From positions 3,394,901 to 3,458,900 of the forward strand of contig JAQFVV010012507.1 of NCBI GenBank assembly GCA_028023455.1: 64,000 nucleotides of DNA. Reading direction: 5' to 3'. Of this stretch, positions 47,571 to 60,737 are shown one piece after another (within the stretch, counting starts at the first letter, position 1; each line of letters opens with the position of its first letter). A program made the position numbers and the translations under genes. The notes below the pieces were generated by a model. That model was not told where the DNA came from, made no database searches, and saw only the letters and a list, made by a program, of their open reading frames with translations. This DNA comes from Epiperipatus broadwayi (Eukaryota > Onychophora > Udeonychophora > Euonychophora > Peripatidae).

Positions 47571-48594
47571 ATATATATATACAGAATTCTGAACAGATGT
47601 ATCACTTTGACATCATAACTAAAGTAGCAGATAAGTTTAATATTTTTTTTTGTTCATACTTAATTCAATAAAAAGTATTCAAACTTTATTGTTTTTTTTT
47701 TTTTGCTCTTTTTTTTTAAATAAATCTTGTGTTGAGATTTGTAAAGGCCCCTACTGTCGTTTTCAAGGTGTATAGTCTTAATATATATATATATTACTTT
47801 ACATAATGAGTATGAGCTTAACAAATTTAACTATTATAACATTATTTAGATAATTTTATATTTTGAGGTATTGTTTACTTATTTTATTTTATATTATTCT
47901 AACATTGAATATTCTTCCATTTATTTCATTTTAAATTCACATTTTTTGGCACAAATAAACCATTTATATTCTAGTTTATTTTTAATCTTATAAACTTTTT
48001 CTTACAAAAATAAATCATATATTTACAAGTGGACATTGACTAGATAAGCTAGTTTGTGTGTGTGTGTGTGTGTGTGTTTTTGCAATGCATTCTATCATAG
48101 AAATGCTTCTGTCAACAAAACAACAAATATTTTCTTCATTTTCAATTTAATTCATATCGTTATCGTCATATATATCATAAATAATTACATTACATTTAAA
48201 AGTGCTATTTAATGATTTTTTTATAATAATAGCCTTTTAATAAATCTGTAAATGATTACTACTTATTCTTATTTACCTTCTTGAAATTATATTTTTTTAA
48301 CCTTAAATATAGTCTTTAAGGTTTTATTAATTATTAAAAAATATACATATTTATATACTCTCTTTTTACCTTTCAGCTTTTTGCACTCAATATCTTACAT
48401 ATTTAAAAACTTCAGCTGTTTATTTTTTCACATTTCTAACACAGATTGTAAATATTGGGAAAAATAGCTAGGTTATCCAATGTCAATAATCATGTTTGAA
48501 GTTTAAATATTATAGTAATTGAAAAATTTAAATACAATTTTATATATATTAAATATCAATTTTTTTAAAGTTTAATATAGGTATTGAATCATAA

Positions 48595-48768
48595 ATAGAT
48601 AGATAAATCACAAAGACATATGGATAGATAATTAAATAGATAGATAGATAGCGAGAGAGACAGTCAGACAAATAGATAGATTGATTGATTAATTGATATA
48701 TGGGTAGATAAATAGATACACAATTATATAGATAGACAGATAGGCAGATAAAAAATATAAATAGATAG
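48595..48768. repeat. Imperfect ATAG/GATA tetranucleotide repeat
   Basis: ATAGATAGATA-type units run for about 170 bp with interruptions (GCGAGAGAGA, TGATTGATTA). ORFs reading IYLSIYL across it are artefacts. Confidence 0.8.
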
Positions 48769-48841
48769 ATATGAATGAAAATGAACAGAAGGACAATTTT
48801 AATATATATATATATTAAAATTGTCCTTCTGTTCATTTTCA

Positions 48842-48848
<7 letters not shown>
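48769..48848. repeat. 80-bp perfect palindrome
   Basis: ATATGAATGAAAATGAACAG at the left is the exact reverse complement of the right end, and pairing continues without a mismatch to the centre at 48808/48809 in AATATATATATATATT. It lies between the ATAG repeat and a TA tract of about 85 bp (to about 48929). Perfect palindromes of this length can extrude as cruciforms. Assembly fold-back is an alternative. Confidence 0.9.
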
Positions 48849-48936
<88 letters not shown>

Positions 48937-51900
48937 TATGAGAAAATAATCAATCTTGGGAAAAACATTTCTGTAAAATTTTATTCTAATGTATATATTA
49001 TATTGAATTGTATATACTATATTATTATAGCAAAGATATTTCAAAGATTTTATTGTATAATTTTTTTCCAGTCATGGATGTTTTCCAAATATTCAATAAT
49101 AATTTTAAAAACTAAAGATAGATATGGCATATGTTGCCAGGAAAATGCAAGAAAACTATTCTGAGTAAATTTTGATTTTATTGATTTGATCAAATTATTT
49201 TATTCAGTTAGAGAATTGTTAAAATGTTTGAAATAAGCTGGATGTTTCGAGTTTATTCATATATATCTTCTATTACAAGTATAAATCATTTCTGCTGATG
49301 AAAAATTAAAACAATTATGCCTATTAAATTTATTTAATGTTTTAGCTTCATAATAGTGGTCATTAGAACAGTTTATAACCCATATTATGGAATTGGCATA
49401 AGGATGTAATATAAGTTTGATTAAAATCAAAATCAGTAAATTCAACATTACACACATTTCTTGAGTGGAGTGTTATTATTCTTTACTTTCCTTCCGATGT
49501 TGCAGGCCTGACCAGTGACACTTCTAGCATAGGGGTTGAACTTCCACCTTTAGATACTTGAATATCAAATTATAAGGCAACACTGGGCTATTCTGTAAAT
49601 TCACTTTCTTACATTTTATATTTTCCATGATAATGACTACTATTCTTAATAATTTGAATTAGTATCTAGATCACTTTTAATGTTTTCATTGCAACTTATG
49701 AAGAGTTTATTTTATTATACTATAACTTGCAATTTTTGTGCTCACATCTTTGATACTAACCATTTTATATAGAAATATTAATAATAGTTATTAGCCAATG
49801 CTTATTATATTTACTTAATTTTCTAGCTTTATGGAAATATTCATGGGAATAATATGAAGGCTGTTTAATTAAACTGACATCAAGATGTCATAAAAGTGTA
49901 ATTATTTAATTGAAAACAAAATCAGCAATTTTAATTTCTTAGCTTCAATATTTTGTATGTTGTTGACTATTTATTATTCTTATTATTCAAAATAGATAGT
50001 ATCAACAGAATTTTTTAATAAATTTTATTACAGTCTATAAAAAGCATATTTTAATATACTTTCATTTACTCGTGTCAAAGTTTCTGCTTTCCCAACTTTA
50101 TTTTTTTAAAACAAAAGCAGTAAATAATTTTTTTTTTCCATAATGTATGAGCTAATGAGTATTATTATTATCTTACAAAATAATAATTTCATTATGTTAT
50201 AATGTTTTTATCTAACCTACCAAGAGTTTATATATATGTAATGCAAAAATGCAAATAAAAATCAAGTACTACATTAGTCAATAAAAGAATCCAAAAGGAT
50301 ATGCTTCAACAATTTTTAACTTGGAAAGTTATCATCTTAATAATGTGAATTAATTTAATTTAGTAGTAGCTCGTTTAGATAGAAATGTTGACTTGGTTGT
50401 TGAAGCGAAACACAGATTCCTATTTGCTGTCTGAATAAAATATTATTTATTTTAGTATAGTTATTTCAATGAAATTAATTCTACATATAGATCTTATTTT
50501 ACCCAATTTGAAATTGAGGTCAGGAATCCTATTGTTAAAAATAGAAACATTAATAAACTTTAAAAAATTGTATAAAATCTTAAAAACATAATGAAAGACT
50601 ATAAATCATTGACATATTGTTCATTTAGCTTTTGAATTGAGTTTGTGGAAAACAGACTTTTTAAAAAACATTTATTTTAAAATGTAGTTTAGGTTTGGTT
50701 ACACAGGATTTGTGGTAGTATTTACTACATTAGAGTACTTTCATTTGCTTTTTCAAAACAATGGTTGAGGATAAAATGCAATAAAGAGCTACAATTAATT
50801 AGGCTAGATGTTGAAAATTATTTATAAATATTGCCCCTGTAACTGAACTTCTTTTGTCCGATGTTAAATTTATAAAAACTTATCTTTTTTTTTTCTCTGT
50901 CAATCATCTATATATTTATGTAAGTAAAAAATAAACAAAATTTAATAATAAAAAAAAGATATTATTCACAACGCTTTTCAATTTCAGTGGTAATGAAAGT
51001 GACAAATATCAAATAATTATTTGGACTAGTTGTGGCTATCTGTAAGAAATATTTAGCCTGCTAAAAAATTGAAAATAGTATTCAAGCTCAGATCTTGATT
51101 ATGGAAGCCAGATCCATCACCACTTCATCACAAAACACACACATATATATACTAAATTTAAGTTTTTATTAAAAAAAGACACCAACAAATATTTCCGATT
51201 CGGGTATACATTTTCTTGTTATTAGTATTAGTACTATACCAATATTGTGATTGAACTCTATCAGCAAGCTTCATCTTAAAATGATCCCTATTACCGTGCA
51301 AGAGAATAGCTTATGAGATCCGATCAAAATACAGATAATACTAATATCAAGTAAATTTACATTCCGATGAATTCAAAATATTTTTTTCATATCCTTTATC
51401 TATAAGATTTTGCTATAATATGTATATTAAAAGTTTCGTGATAAAGTTACTATGATTTGGGGGGGGGGGGGCAATTAGAGTGTAAACAAAGATTTTTTTT
51501 CTAAATTCAAAGAAATATGAAACGTATTTCAGATAATAAATCACTATTATAAAAAACAGATGTATTGTTTTTAACATGTTAACTTAAAGAAAGTAATTCT
51601 ACATTATATGAAAAGTTACAGATAGTCTTTATTGAATTGGATTACAAGAAGCCTTAAGTAGACTGAAAAATAGATCATGGAAGCCATAAAAATGTCATTT
51701 ATCCATAATAGCGTATAAGTTGTTGAGACTTCTGATATCTCAGAACATAATTGTTATGTCAATTTTAATTTTATTATGCCTATTTTTATTTATTAACTTC
51801 TAACTTTTTCAAAATATTTTTTTAATAAATAAAAAAGATTTTATTATTGTTTTCAAAATAATATATTATTTAACTTAAAAAGATGTTTAAATTATAAAAG

Positions 51901-52254
51901 AATCAATATAAATGTTTGTGTGTGCAGTTCATAACATAAAGTCTTTGCCAATACTACACAATAATAATATTAAAAAATGCTAATTAGAAGTTTAAAATTT
52001 GTAAATATATTTGTTTAATGCAATTTTTTAAATATTTACTTTAACATAAAAATTTGCAACAGGAATATTTTTATTATAAAAAACGTCTTTAATTCTTCTC
52101 AAAATAATTGACAAAATCTAATGTGATAAAACTCTAATGCCCATATAATAGACGTTATGTGATTGTCTATCTACATAATTCTGAATTTGGACCAAGATTG
52201 CTTTCAATTAACTAAGACATCCACTGGATTATTGAAGACAATATATATATATAT
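48849..52254. other. TA tract then gene-free AT-rich region
   Basis: TA microsatellite to about 48929, then no coding signal to 52254. A G homopolymer of about 12 bases at 51460-51471 stands out. A reverse SINE-like fragment is at 51060-51125. Confidence 0.5.
51060..51130 (-). repeat. tRNA-derived SINE-like fragment, minus strand
   Basis: Reverse-complemented: TGTGATGAAGTGGTGATGG (A-box-like) and, about 35 bp on, GATCTGAGCTTGAATAC (B-box-like). A CA/TA run (51125-51150) sits at the upstream side on that strand. Confidence 0.4.
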
Positions 52255-54250
52255 GTGGATATCATCATCACCATCATTGTCAACCATTATCAAACCACTG
52301 GAGGATGAAGATATCTCCAAGTTCAATCCATATTCTCTGCTCTCTAGCTTGTCTTTTCCACATTATCCCTGCACACTTTCTTATCACATCCATCGATCTC
52401 ACATGTGGTCTCTTTGAAGTCTTTTACAATCTCTTGGAATCCAGTTTAAGATTTCAATTATCCATTTCTTATTATCTTATCTAGAAAAATGTCCAGCCCA
52501 ACTGCACTTCAGTCTTTTAATTCTTTCAATGAAGTCAATAACATCTATTTGTCTACAAATCCAAAGCATAATGCCAACTCATATTCATTTGTCCTTTCTA
52601 TAATTTCTCTCAATACTTGTATATGATCTACTATACTAAAACCACTTTTAAATCCAGCTTGTTCTCTTGACTGGTTGCAAACCAATGTTCTCTGTAAAAG
52701 AGTTATAATTATCTTAATAAAAATTTTGTTTAAATCTAATAAAAGGCTTACAAGTCTGTAATTTCTAATATTTTCTTTATCACATTTTTAAATATTAATA
52801 TTAATAGTGCATTCTTCCAATCATCTGGTATATCTTTATCATTTAGACATTTGGTATATAACTTTGCCAATTTTTTTTTCTATTTATTCATCTGCTTCTT
52901 TTAATATATCGATTATAATTTCATCATTACCTCAAGCTTTTCTCTTCTTCATAAATTTAATTGCATATCTCACTTCTTCATTTAATATCCTGGGAAATTC
53001 AAAAGTTATGTTGTTTATTACTATATATCTTGATAAAACTCTTCTACCCATTTCATGATGTCATCTCTCTTTTTAGTAATAGTTTCATTTTTTTCTTATT
53101 GTAGATATATGTTTCCTACCAATAATAAAATGTTGCTTTATACTCTTGAGACTTTTATTCTTTTCTACAGATTTCCTTGCTAGTTCACAATTATACTGTC
53201 TTATATCCTTATCAACTCTTTTCTGCATCATTTTACAAAATTTGAAATATTTAATCCTTTACAATGCACCATCTTTATATTTCTTCTTTTCTTAAATTCT
53301 CTAGTCTCAATAGAAATTTTATTGATCAATTGCTTCTTTTTTCTATCAGCTATCTTTGTGGCAGTTTTTAAAAGTGTATCAGTTATTTTCTTATTAATTT
53401 GATTCAAATCTGAATCATGTTCAAAATCTACTAATATATAAAACCGATTTGCAACTTTAGGAATATCAATTGTAAATGTTTTTATTAATAATTTTTTTCT
53501 CCCTAGTTTTTATTCACATGTATCTTACATCTTACTAATCAATGATCACTTCCTGTGTTAAATTTATTAAGAACATTAAAATCTTGAAATATGTATTTTC
53601 TGTTAGTCAAAATATAATCCAATTCTGCTGTGCATTTATTTGGATGCTTCCATGTCCATTTCCTTTTAACATTTTTTTTCAAAGAAAGAATATAAGGTTT
53701 ACTTTTTCTGAAAAATTCACAAATCTATGTCCTCTCTCATTTCTATTATCATAACCAAATTTTTTTACAGCACTTTAACAACTTTAAAATGTTATTTAGT
53801 TTGATAAAAAGCCTTTGGTACATTCATATAAAAATCTTCTACTACTTCATCACTATGAGACCTTGTGGGATATAAACCTATCTGCATTTGATATCTGCTA
53901 TTAATTGAATAACTAATCTTCCCATTCTTTCCAATACACCATCAATCTCTACAATATTCTTCTTCCACTTTTTATTTGTAATAAATTCTAATTTAGTTGT
54001 ACTTCCAATATGTGTGCCTTTGTAGTAAAATGCATGTCCACTTTTTAAATTAATTGTCTCTTCTCCTTTTCTTCTAATTTCACAACTTCCAATAATGTTC
54101 CATTTAATGTAATAAAGTTCTTCCATTTTTTGCAATATTGCTTCACTTGAAAAAGATCTGCAGTTGTAAGTATCTAAATGAACAGTCATCATCAAATGGC
54201 AGCCTGGGTCTACAATCAGAACTTTAGCATCCTGTGTTTTCAACACAAAC
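52255..54250 (-). pseudogene. RTE copy 2: RTE-type LINE with internal RT deletion
   Basis: Minus strand, 54250 downward. The endonuclease start is well kept (LDTYNCRSFSSEAILQKMEE, CEIRRKGEETINLKSGHAFY, NIVEIDGVLERMGRLVIQL). VLNKFNTGSDH, the conserved SDH end of the apurinic nuclease, is near 53575-53540. RT fingers follow (LAKLYTKCLNDKDIPDDWKN near 52870, EQAGFKSGFSIVDHIQVLRE near 52670-52600). The frame then jumps from ELALCFGFVD straight to DVIDFIERIKRLKC, so the palm with motifs A, B and C is missing. The 3' end is a GATGATGATG-type tail at 52260-52280. RTE elements use this single ORF for nicking and target-primed reverse transcription. This copy is dead, with many frameshifts besides the deletion. 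Confidence 0.75.
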
Positions 54251-55372
54251 TGCTGCCTTGACTGGTGACTTTATAGCCTCCTGGAAATAAGGGCATTGAT
54301 TTATTTTAGTCTGTCATCATTGTATACATCTATTTTAAAAAAAAATTTATACACACATATATTCTTTCTGCATTATCAGGCAACAGAGAAGAAAGACCAT
54401 GGTGTTTCTTGATTTTAAACTCAGAGATAAAAAATAAATAAACTCACCACACTAGCTAATGTGTGTTTCTGAGCAACCCATTCATGTTCATATACTATAT
54501 GAATAATCACATAGTAATAACAGCTGCAATGACATGAACATATACAGTGGACATTAAGAATTTGCCTTCCCAGTTCCTCTGAGGCCTCCAAAAGGAATCA
54601 AAGGTCTCCTAACCATTAATACCAAATCTCTTTCTGCAGTGAATGTCTTCAGTTTTAAATGTCTTTTTTTTAATATTTTAAAAATATGACAGACAAAATA
54701 AATTCTGGTTCTTTCACCCTGTAAACTATATAGAGTTATCAAGCCAGGCAGAAAATTACAACCAATGATAGTTGATGCTAAAAATCAGACAATTGTGAAT
54801 ATAAGTTATTTTCTGATAATTACTTTTTTACTATATTTATTTAGGAATTATTTTCAATTAAAAAAACTTGTATTAGCCAATTCAGCATTAAATCAGATAT
54901 TTTCAAAAATTGTGAAGTAAGAGGAGGGAGGGATAGTGAATGAAGAGACAGTTGATGTGAAAAGTAGATATGTCATTTACTTATAAAACAAGGTTGGATA
55001 ACACATGTTTATTAATGGATTGCCAATAAATTTTGGAGTAACTGCCTGAATAATGAAAAAATAATAGTATTTGTATTTTAGATAGCTATGCATAAAAGAA
55101 ACCTTTTCCTCAACACCTATGTTTACTACAGGTGAGAGAATTTAAACTTTACAAGTGAGATAGCTATGTGTAATTGAGCACTTGAATGCACATTGTCTTC
55201 ATTTTAAATGCACAATTATACACTTGCTGAATCAATGGCTGAAATACATTCATTGTGCATCACAAATATACAACAGAAAGCATTTAATACATTTACTCCA
55301 CATTGCAAAGTCACACAAGCATTAAATACATTCCATAAATTTCAAAGCTTATAACTGTGCTCTTTTTTTAAC
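54251..55372. other. Spacer between RTE copy 2 and hAT-2
   Basis: No assigned feature. A minus ORF at 54742-54554 (ending VRRPLIPFGGLRGTGKANS) looks less AT-driven than the surroundings but matches nothing I recognise; it might be 5' sequence of the RTE or another relic. Confidence 0.35.
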
Positions 55373-55962
55373 AGATGGATAGATTTTAAAGGAGAGGTGT
55401 TATGTCAAAAATTTTGCAAAGAAAAAAAAGACATATAACACTAATAGAGAATGGAAATAACGGTTGCTTTTCACAATAGTAAATGCAAAATGTGTGTTCC
55501 AAAAAAAAAAGAAACATTAAAAGATATTTTAAAATTATGTGCACAAGTTTTAAAAAATGTAAAAAATATTAAAAACATTAAGTCACAATTAGTCAACTAG
55601 CAATCATAGTTTTGCAGATGGAGAAACATAAAAGAAGCATTTTAGAAGCCAGTGATTCATTATTTGATTCATTAAAAACAAAGATGTAAATGTAATTGTT
55701 TCAGTAATTAAAAATGTACAAACTTTCCCATACAACTATCAAATGCTTTACAGAAATTATAAATTCTGATCTGATTGAACAACTAATTGAAGATATGATT
55801 AAGTGCATTTGCTTTTCTTACAATGTGATGAATCTTCTGACATACTTGATCTTTTTTTGTTTTGGATTTCTACAACAATGGTTTTAAGTATATTAATATA
55901 AAAGAAAAATTATAAACAATATTACCTTTATAAAAGAAAAACAAGTTGAAAGTGCCTACTGC

Positions 55963-56026
<64 letters not shown>

Positions 56027-57036
56027 AAAATTCCTTTGTTTCAATAACAACTGATGTTGCACCGTTAATGACCAGAACACTCAATTCATTTCTCACTATA
56101 TGTAACAAAGATGATGATTTTGCAGTTTTCCTTTCATATCATTATATTATTTTCAAACAATTCTCTCTTGAAAAATAATAAATATGCATCATATTATGGG
56201 AATCTGCATGAAAATAGTAAATTCTATTTGAGATAAGAATTCTCAGAGAAGAATGTTTCAGGCTAACCTCTGAATATTTTGAATTGCTGTACCATGCAGA
56301 TGTTCATTGATTAAATCAATAAATATTTCCAATGATTCTGATACCTAATACAAAAGATAAAAGATTTTTTAAAAGACAAGAATGAAGTGTACATTGAACT
56401 TAGTTATGATGATTGGTTGAAGAATTTAGCTTTATCTTCAACATAATTAATACTTGAATATACAATTGCAAAGAAGAAATAAAACAATAGTTGAAATGAT
56501 TGCATATATTAATACTTTTAAAAATAATTTAAAGATGTTATTTGTCCATTGATGAAGAATAAATCGAGATATTTTTAAAATATTTCTGATAAATTATCAA
56601 AAAATAGATTACATTCAACAAAGTTAAATATTATGAGGAAATAATTTAGTCTTCTCTTCAAATTGGAGGGACGTTTTCAATATTTAACAGACTAAAGCCA
56701 ATGGTTAGCTTACTGAGTTATCCATTTAGAACTGTTGATGTAGGAAAAAGTATAAATAATACATTTTCTTTATCTTTGGAGAAAAATGAAATTATTTCTC
56801 CTGCAAAATGTCATAATTTTAGAATATTTGGTTCAGATTCTAAAAACCACTTTTGGTGTCTAATGCATGAAGAAAAGTATCCAAATTTTAAAAAAGTTGC
56901 ATTTCATTTAACATCATTTTTTTCTACCCATCCATGCCAATCTAAATTTTTGATAATGAATATAATTAAGGTTAAATCCCCACTCCCATCTCACATAAGA
57001 TTGTTTCAAATTCTGTGCAAGAGTACTGATTAGTAA
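55373..57036 (+). pseudogene. hAT-2: decayed GTF2IRD2/ZBED-like hAT transposase
   Basis: Plus strand. Blocks in order are: FADGE...KEAFLEASDSLFDS (55611-55670), LIEQLIEDMIKCICFS with an adjacent CDESSDI-like piece (55770-55840), TTDVAPLMTRTLNSF and DDDFAVFLSYHYIIF (56050-56165, the TTDGAPAMTG and CIIHQ regions), and YHADVH (about 56290). Then a 110-codon ORF at 56701-57033 carries the C-terminal hAT dimerisation domain (FSLSLEKNEIIS, LMHEEKYPNFKKVAFHLTSF, KFLIMNIIKVK). A TA/TG microsatellite (55964-56024) splits it and many stops occur. It is the same group as hAT-1 but in opposite orientation and covers the C-terminal part that hAT-1 lacks. Confidence 0.75.
55964..56024. repeat. Compound TA/TG microsatellite
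   Basis: A TA run is followed by a TG run, inserted within or expanded from the hAT-2 relic. Confidence 0.9.
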
Positions 57037-58849
57037 TTTTGTGTCCAGACATTTGAGATTACTGGAAAACATACAATATAATTCTTCAATGAGTTAGTAA
57101 ATTTTCTTGTTTTTACTTGGAATTTTTATTTGTAATAAGATATATATTTCTAATTATTCTTATTATTACATTGTAATATATAGATACACTTGGAAATTAC
57201 TTATCCATTTTATAGCATAAATATTGAATGCATGAGTGGAATAATCATCATAGAAAAATAGAAAATATGTTAGACAGAAAGTCAAAATTTATGTTTGTGA
57301 CCACTAACTTCTTATTGTGATAAAGAAATAAAGAATTTTTATATAATGTTTTTGTCAGATCAAACAATATTATTAAAATACCATAGAAATTTTTAATGCT
57401 ATAATTACAAAACTCAAAGATTAAAGTGATATTGATATATTTAAATATAAAGATAGAAAATCAAACATATATTACAAGAAAAAATCTCTGTATTTTTAAA
57501 AAAATCGAAAATAAAAATAAATATTGAAGCATCAGATAAAAAATAAATTAAATTGGATTATATTTTGACTATTAAAAAACTTGCATTCAAGACTGTAGTA
57601 TGATTAATAGGTCCAATGCAAAAAGAAACATTTAATAAGATGTATGATACTCTAGTTATGCATTTAGTTAAAGCCTAAGTAAAAATAAAATTACTGTTAA
57701 TAAAGATAATACCTCTGTATTTCCAAAAAGTAACAAATATTTAAAATTGTCATTATTTTAATCAAATCTTTAATAAAATAAAGATTGGTAATATTTCTAA
57801 GAAATTTATTGTTTAAAAATTTGCATGAATCGAATAAAAGTAATGCAAAATAAAAAAATTAAAAAATTCAGAATTATACAAAAATAATCTATGTAGGGTA
57901 TTTTAATTTCCTCAAAATACTTTATTATTATAGAATGTTCTTCATGGATTAAAATGGAAAATTAAAAATACATGGAAATTATTGATTTAAATTTAATTAT
58001 CCAACTATCATTTCTTTTTTAAATTTTCTCTTATTCCGTTATTAACCCCCCCAAAAAATCAATATTTTAAAAACTAAAATGACAAAAATTTACTCAACAT
58101 TTCAACCCTTTACTCACTTTCAAAAGTTTAAACATTGGCATCATTATTACAAATGTATTTTAATAAGTTTGAAAAAGTGAAATATATTTTTATATATTAG
58201 CAACATAAAAAAGAAAAAATTATAATAAAATCATTTTATTTATTTGCTTTATTGTTTTTTTTTTTGTTAAATAAAATTATCTTATTTTTCTTAACTGAGG
58301 TTAATATTTTCATTGTGTTTTTTTTTTTTTTTTTTTTTTTGGTGGAAATTTTGTAATCATTTAACATTTGATTTTAGTATTTAAACTTTTATTTTGTAGT
58401 AAAGTGGATTTATTTTTTTTAGAAATTTAAGCTTATATATAAAAAAACAACATTAAAAAGTTCATATTTGAACTTTGCAAATACAAAAAAAATAATGATG
58501 TGAAATACATATTAAAACAATAACATTTTTCTTATTGGGTGATTATAATTATGCTACTGAAAAAAAGTAAATTTACAAAATGTTTGTTGTTGGACTTCAT
58601 TTGTAAAACACAAACAAATTACTGTTAATTTTTTTATAAATCTATAGGTTTTTTGATATTAAGCCTGCTATGATATATTATTTTAAGTTTGCTATATGTT
58701 TAAAATAACATCTCCAAAAAATGTGCAGACAAACTTAATTGATAATATTTGTCTGCAGATCTGGTAGAGGCTTTATTTTAAACACATTAAAAATTTAGAA
58801 TAATATGTCACCAGAAGTAATAAGTCATTCCATGTGTAATATGAAAGTT
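57037..58849. other. Gene-free AT-rich region
   Basis: No coding signal on either strand. Poly-T of about 20 at 58319-58340 and other A/T runs. Nothing else is seen. Confidence 0.5.
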
Positions 58850-60150
58850 TAAATGTACAAAAATAATGGAGACATATATTCTACACCATTTCTCTGTAAC
58901 ATTTCCTGACCTAGCAATGAGAAACACTTTTCAGTCACCCTGTATCATTTTTCTTCCCTCTGATACTCTAATATGTGATTTGACTTCTTCCAATAGCCAC
59001 TCAGGCTATAGAATTGTGGCTTTTCCCACTAATTTGCTTGAGTGAGCTCTGAGTCGCTTCCTGTCAATCTGAATATTCAGGTTTCTTTTGGACTGCTAGG
59101 GAAACTATGTAGGTTTTTTCTTACCAGGACTTTCTCCAAGAAACAAAATTTATGACATTTATATTTGCCTACCATGTTAGGGCTTGAATCCCTTTTCTTT
59201 TTGCTCATAGCTTGACCTAGAACTGGCAAATGCAGTTAATAACTTTGCCACTTGCTTTACCATCTTACATTCCATGGTTAATACAATTTGCTCTACATTT
59301 TAAAGGAAGTTATGTCATACAACAACTTTAATCTGTTGTTTAAATAGAGGGCTCAATGTTAGCACTCTCAATTTAACTACTTGGCAATGAAAGAATGGGG
59401 TAAATGGCTCACTGCAATGCCATTTCTCTTGTGCCACCTGATGCTTTATGTTTTCCTGATGTCCCTCACCCCAATAGCTATTTCATAGTGCAATTTTATA
59501 TTACTCAAATTAAGTTGTTTTTAAAAACAATGAATCATACCAATCCTGTGCTGTACTTTGCAAATGGCTACAAGCAATAGCAATAGATAGGTTAGCTTCT
59601 TCCCTCATTTTGTGTTAAATGTAAAATTTCACTCCAAATTACTCCAAGTTTTCCATTGGGGATTCTTCCTCATGACTAGCAAACACATTCAAGTCTTTAA
59701 AAATTGGTTTACAATGGCCAGGTTATTTTGGCCTGACATGCTTACACACATACCATTACCCTAATGACCAGACAAACTATTTCCTCTGCCTTCCTTTTCC
59801 ACATATTTGAATTTTATTTGAATCTTTTTTTGACTATGTCATTTGTGCCTACTTTCAGAATTTCTAATGTTTTTTTCATTTTCTGCTTTATTTTCTATTA
59901 TCTCTTCTTGTAATGATTTTACTATTTTTATGTCTTCTATTTTTTCACTTAATCTGTCATTTAACTCTTTCTTATTTTGCTCCATTTGCTCCATTATTTT
60001 TTTTAATAACTTCATTATTTCATTATTATTACCTTACTTTCAACTTCCTGTTTTTCAATTTCACTTGTCATTTTCTAATTCCATTTTTGTTTTAGATTGT
60101 GTTTTCATTTATTTCTCTATTTATTTAAATTCAAATGAAATGTATGTCTA
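58850..60150 (-). pseudogene. Gypsy-2: decayed Gag of a second Ty3/Gypsy element
   Basis: On the minus strand the upstream part (60045-59850) is a charged coiled coil (EIMKLLKKIMEQMEQNKKEL, RLSEKIEDIKIVKSLQEEII). From 59690 it becomes a Gag capsid domain: LNVFASHEEESPMENLE, HKMREEANLSIAIACSHLQS, TAQDWYDSLF, YWGEGHQENIKHQVAQEKW, VEQIVLTMECKMVKQVAKLL. This is the same two-part layout as the intact Gag at 8123-10174. The capsid frame holds for long stretches, and most breaks are TAA, TAG or TGA where Gln or Arg is expected. No pol or LTRs are recognisable nearby, so it is a solitary gag relic. It lies directly downstream of the secreted-protein gene, same strand. Confidence 0.7.
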
Positions 60151-60604
60151 ACTTCAAAAGTCTTCAGGCCTCTTTACTTCTCTACTTGACTTGTCTAAAA
60201 CCCTATTATAATAACAACAAAACAAATTTCTTTATTTCTTTGCCCATATTTCTCTGCTCTCTCCTTTTTATTTAAATGTCATTCTTATTATACTTTATTA
60301 TATCTTTTTTTATTTTATTTATTACATTGACACTCCTCACCAACTTCAACTTTTTATTATCATGTATCTTAAGCATTTATAGTGATTTAACTATTATTGG
60401 CCATTTATGGAACATGGGCATCCATATTGAATGACATTTGTAATGATCACAGGTGTCTTCTCTTTTTTTATTTGGGCTTGAAACTTCTGAACTTATAGTA
60501 TTTTTTCTTTTTTATTCTCTTAATATTATTATATTATAAACACATTTGTGATTTGCTTCATAAAGTTAATGGTATTATGGACTACTCTCATTACATTTGT
60601 GTAG

Positions 60605-60610
60605 TTTATT
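60605..60610 (-). promoter_or_regulatory. Polyadenylation signal of the secreted-protein locus
   Basis: AATAAA on the minus strand lies about 130 nt after the TAA stop of the last exon, a normal 3' UTR length. Such hexamers are frequent in AT-rich DNA, so the assignment rests on position. Confidence 0.35.
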
Positions 60611-60737
60611 ATTTTTTTCTTTTGTTTTAACTTTTGTTACTTATTTTAATTTTATCAAATAATTGTATAATCAATTGTAAGTTTATGGCAGCTTTGACTT
60701 AGTGATCACACACTGGGGGTAGAATAATATTGACAAA

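Larger units (their letters stand above)
45076..48588. other. Gene-free region with a SINE and a local direct repeat
   Basis: Nothing codes convincingly here. A tRNA-like SINE lies at 46440-46520, a pyrimidine-rich TCATT-rich stretch at 46840-47100, an unexplained higher-complexity patch with direct repeats at 47180-47570, a TA run at 47562-47582 and a TG run at 48055-48077. The plus ORF at 47186 and minus ORF at 47458-47252 overlap in opposite strands and match no family I know. Confidence 0.4.

Noticed and set aside
59843-60151. 102-codon plus ORF with many Phe and Ser
   Set aside because: It is the antisense of the Gypsy-2 coiled coil: Glu and Lys codons read backwards give Phe and Leu/Ser.
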